From assembly GCA_035656335.1 (NCBI GenBank), contig DASRSS010000250.1, positions 1 through 6,412 of the forward strand: a stretch of DNA of 6,412 bases. Reading direction: 5' to 3'. The notes under the pieces are model-generated. The model was not told the DNA's origin. It was given only the letters and a program-made list of their open reading frames with translations, and ran no database searches. The translations under genes and the position numbers were made by a program. The stretch comes from DASRSS01 sp035656335. Lineage in GTDB: Bacteria; Actinomycetota; Actinomycetes; Mycobacteriales; Jatrophihabitantaceae. This document shows, one piece after another, positions 4,984 to 6,412 of the stretch (within the stretch, counting starts at the first letter, position 1; each line of letters starts with the position of its first letter).

Positions 4984-6412
4984 ATGTGCGGAATCGTCGG
5001 TTACGTCGGGCCCCGGTCGGCGCTGGACGTGGTCGTCGAGGGGCTGCGGCGGCTCGAGTACCGCGGCTACGACTCCGCGGGCGTCGCCGTCATCGATGCC
5101 GACGGGTCGCTGCAGACGGCCAAGAAGGCCGGCCGGATCGAGAACCTGGACAAGGAGCTGGCCGCCCGGCATCTCGCCGGATCGACCGGCATGGGCCACA
5201 CCCGCTGGGCCACCCACGGCGCGCCCAACGACCGCAACGCGCACCCGCACACCGACGCGTCCGGACGGATTGCCGTCGTCCACAACGGGATCATCGAGAA
5301 CTTCAGCGAGCTGCGCACGGAGCTGGAGGCCGCCGGTGTCGAGTTCGCCAGCGAAACCGACACCGAGACGGTCGCGCACCTGGTCGCCGCCACGCTCGAC
5401 GCGGACCCGGAGCTGACGCTCGCCGGCGCCGTCCAGGCCGTCTGCCGGCGGCTGGTCGGCTCGTTCACGCTCGTGCTGCTCGACGCGCGGCAGCCGGACG
5501 TCGTCGTGGCCGCGCGGCGCAACTCGCCGCTCGTGGTCGGCATCGGCGACGGCGAGATGTTCCTGGGCAGCGACGTCGCCGCGTTCATCGAGTTCACCCA
5601 CGACGCCGTCGAGCTGGGCCAGGACCAGGTCGTCGAGATCCGCCGCGACGGCTACGCGATCAGCTGCTTCGACGGATCGTCCGCCGAGGGCCACCCGTTC
5701 CACGTCGACTGGGACCTCGCCGCCGCCGAGAAGGGCGGCTACGACTACTTCATGCTCAAGGAGATCCACGAGCAGCCCGGCGCCGTCGCCGACACGTTGC
5801 GCGGCCACCTGGTCGACGGGCGCATCGTCCTGGACGAGCAGCGCATGGACACCCAGGACCTGCGCGAGATCGACAAGGTGTTCATCGTCGCGTGCGGCAC
5901 CGCGTACCACTCCGGGCTGATCGGCAAGCAGGCCATCGAGCACTGGACGCGGGTGCCGGTCGAGGTGGAGATGGCCTCGGAGTTCCGCTACCGCGACCCG
6001 GTCCTCGACCGGCAGACCCTGGTCGTCGCGATCAGCCAGTCCGGCGAGACTGCGGACACCCTCGAGGCGGTCCGCTACGCGCGCGCACAGGGCGCGCCGG
6101 TGCTCGCGATCTGCAACACCAACGGCGCGCAGATCCCGCGCGAGTCCGACGCCGTGCTCTACACGCACGCCGGGCCGGAGATCGGGGTGGCCGCGACGAA
6201 GACGTTCCTCGCGCAGATCGCCGCGGTCGAGCTGGTCGGCCTCGCGCTCGCGCAGGCGCGCGGCACGAAGTACGGCGACGAGGTGCAGCGCGTGTACGCC
6301 GCGCTCGCCGCGATGCCGGACGAGATCGGCAAGGTACTCGAGGTCCTCGAACCGGTGCGCGCGCTCGCGCGCGAGATCGCGTCCGCCAAGGCCGTGCTCT
6401 TCCTGGGTCGGC
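4984..6412 (+). CDS. glmS: Glutamine:fructose-6-phosphate aminotransferase (isomerizing), 3' truncated
   Basis: GlmS converts fructose 6-phosphate and glutamine to glucosamine 6-phosphate and glutamate, the first committed step to UDP-GlcNAc and peptidoglycan, in the cytoplasm. The window holds 476 codons of a protein that is usually about 610-625 residues. The start at 4984 gives MCGIVGYVG, so Met removal exposes the catalytic N-terminal Cys; the in-frame ATG at 4978 would leave Cys internal and is rejected. Glutaminase-domain motifs, counting Met as 1, are RLEYRGYDSAG, HTRWATHG (72-79), HNGIIENF (100-107) and ETDTET (124-129). The linker carries MLKEIHEQP. The first sugar-isomerase (SIS) domain has CGTAYHSG (304-311), ASEFRYR, SQSGET (351-356) and the GVAATKTF stretch. 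The window ends at the first strand of the second SIS domain (KAVLFLGR). All visible key residues are intact. It lies 40 bp downstream of the ZIP gene. Confidence 0.97.
   Translation, partial: MCGIVGYVGPRSALDVVVEGLRRLEYRGYDSAGVAVIDADGSLQTAKKAGRIENLDKELAARHLAGSTGMGHTRWATHGAPNDRNAHPHTDASGRIAVVHNGIIENFSELRTELEAAGVEFASETDTETVAHLVAATLDADPELTLAGAVQAVCRRLVGSFTLVLLDARQPDVVVAARRNSPLVVGIGDGEMFLGSDVAAFIEFTHDAVELGQDQVVEIRRDGYAISCFDGSSAEGHPFHVDWDLAAAEKGGYDYFMLKEIHEQPGAVADTLRGHLVDGRIVLDEQRMDTQDLREIDKVFIVACGTAYHSGLIGKQAIEHWTRVPVEVEMASEFRYRDPVLDRQTLVVAISQSGETADTLEAVRYARAQGAPVLAICNTNGAQIPRESDAVLYTHAGPEIGVAATKTFLAQIAAVELVGLALAQARGTKYGDEVQRVYAALAAMPDEIGKVLEVLEPVRALAREIASAKAVLFLGR

Noticed and set aside
4017..4985. 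Minus-strand open frame opposite the ZIP gene
   Set aside because: Repetitive Arg/Gly/Ala/Gln translation without domains, covering the iron box and both neighbouring control regions; the plus strand has the conserved ZIP motifs.
4909..6168. Minus-strand open frame of about 420 codons opposite glmS
   Set aside because: The plus strand encodes unmistakable GlmS with all catalytic motifs; the antisense product is Arg/Val/Asp-rich with no known domain.

Overview
This 6.4-kb window is uniformly very GC-rich, with strong G/C preference at third codon positions. It reads as chromosome from a high-GC actinobacterium (Actinomycetota). Three things support this: the codon bias, two genes with the TANNNT-N6/7-ATG arrangement typical of leaderless actinobacterial transcripts, and a near-consensus DtxR/IdeR-type iron box. 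The genus cannot be fixed from the sequence alone. No mobile element, CRISPR array, tRNA or rRNA is visible, and no stretch over 300 bases lacks a gene.

Layout. (i) 1-2822 (+) is the 3' part of a very large, probably exported, multidomain beta-sandwich protein. It has a DUF11-like end, several Ig-like modules, a carboxypeptidase-regulatory-like module and an unusual alpha-helical domain of about 190 residues inserted between them. Its start lies upstream of the window. (ii) After a 46-bp convergent gap, 2869-3888 (-) encodes a complete metallo-beta-lactamase-fold hydrolase of the LACTB2-like type with a C-terminal winged-helix-like region. (iii) A 170-bp divergent region (3889-4058) holds the likely promoters of the hydrolase and of the next gene, a perfect 15-nt dyad, and a 19-bp iron-box-like operator. 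(iv) 4059-4943 (+) encodes a ZIP-family divalent metal transporter. (v) 40 bp further on, 4984 to the window end (+) encodes the first 476 codons of glutamine:fructose-6-phosphate amidotransferase (GlmS), the enzyme that commits carbon to amino-sugar and cell-wall synthesis.

How the parts relate. The ZIP transporter looks metal-regulated, because the iron box sits just upstream of its ribosome binding site and overlaps a possible -10 element. The hydrolase is divergent from it and needs metal for catalysis, but shared regulation is only a hypothesis. glmS follows the transporter in the same direction but carries its own apparent leaderless promoter, so it need not depend on the transporter's iron control. 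The large surface or secreted protein faces the hydrolase tail to tail and shows no functional link to the other genes. No clearly new multi-gene system is evident. The most notable items are the iron box before a ZIP gene, the ZIP protein's altered metal-site motifs, and the helical insert in the Ig-repeat protein.
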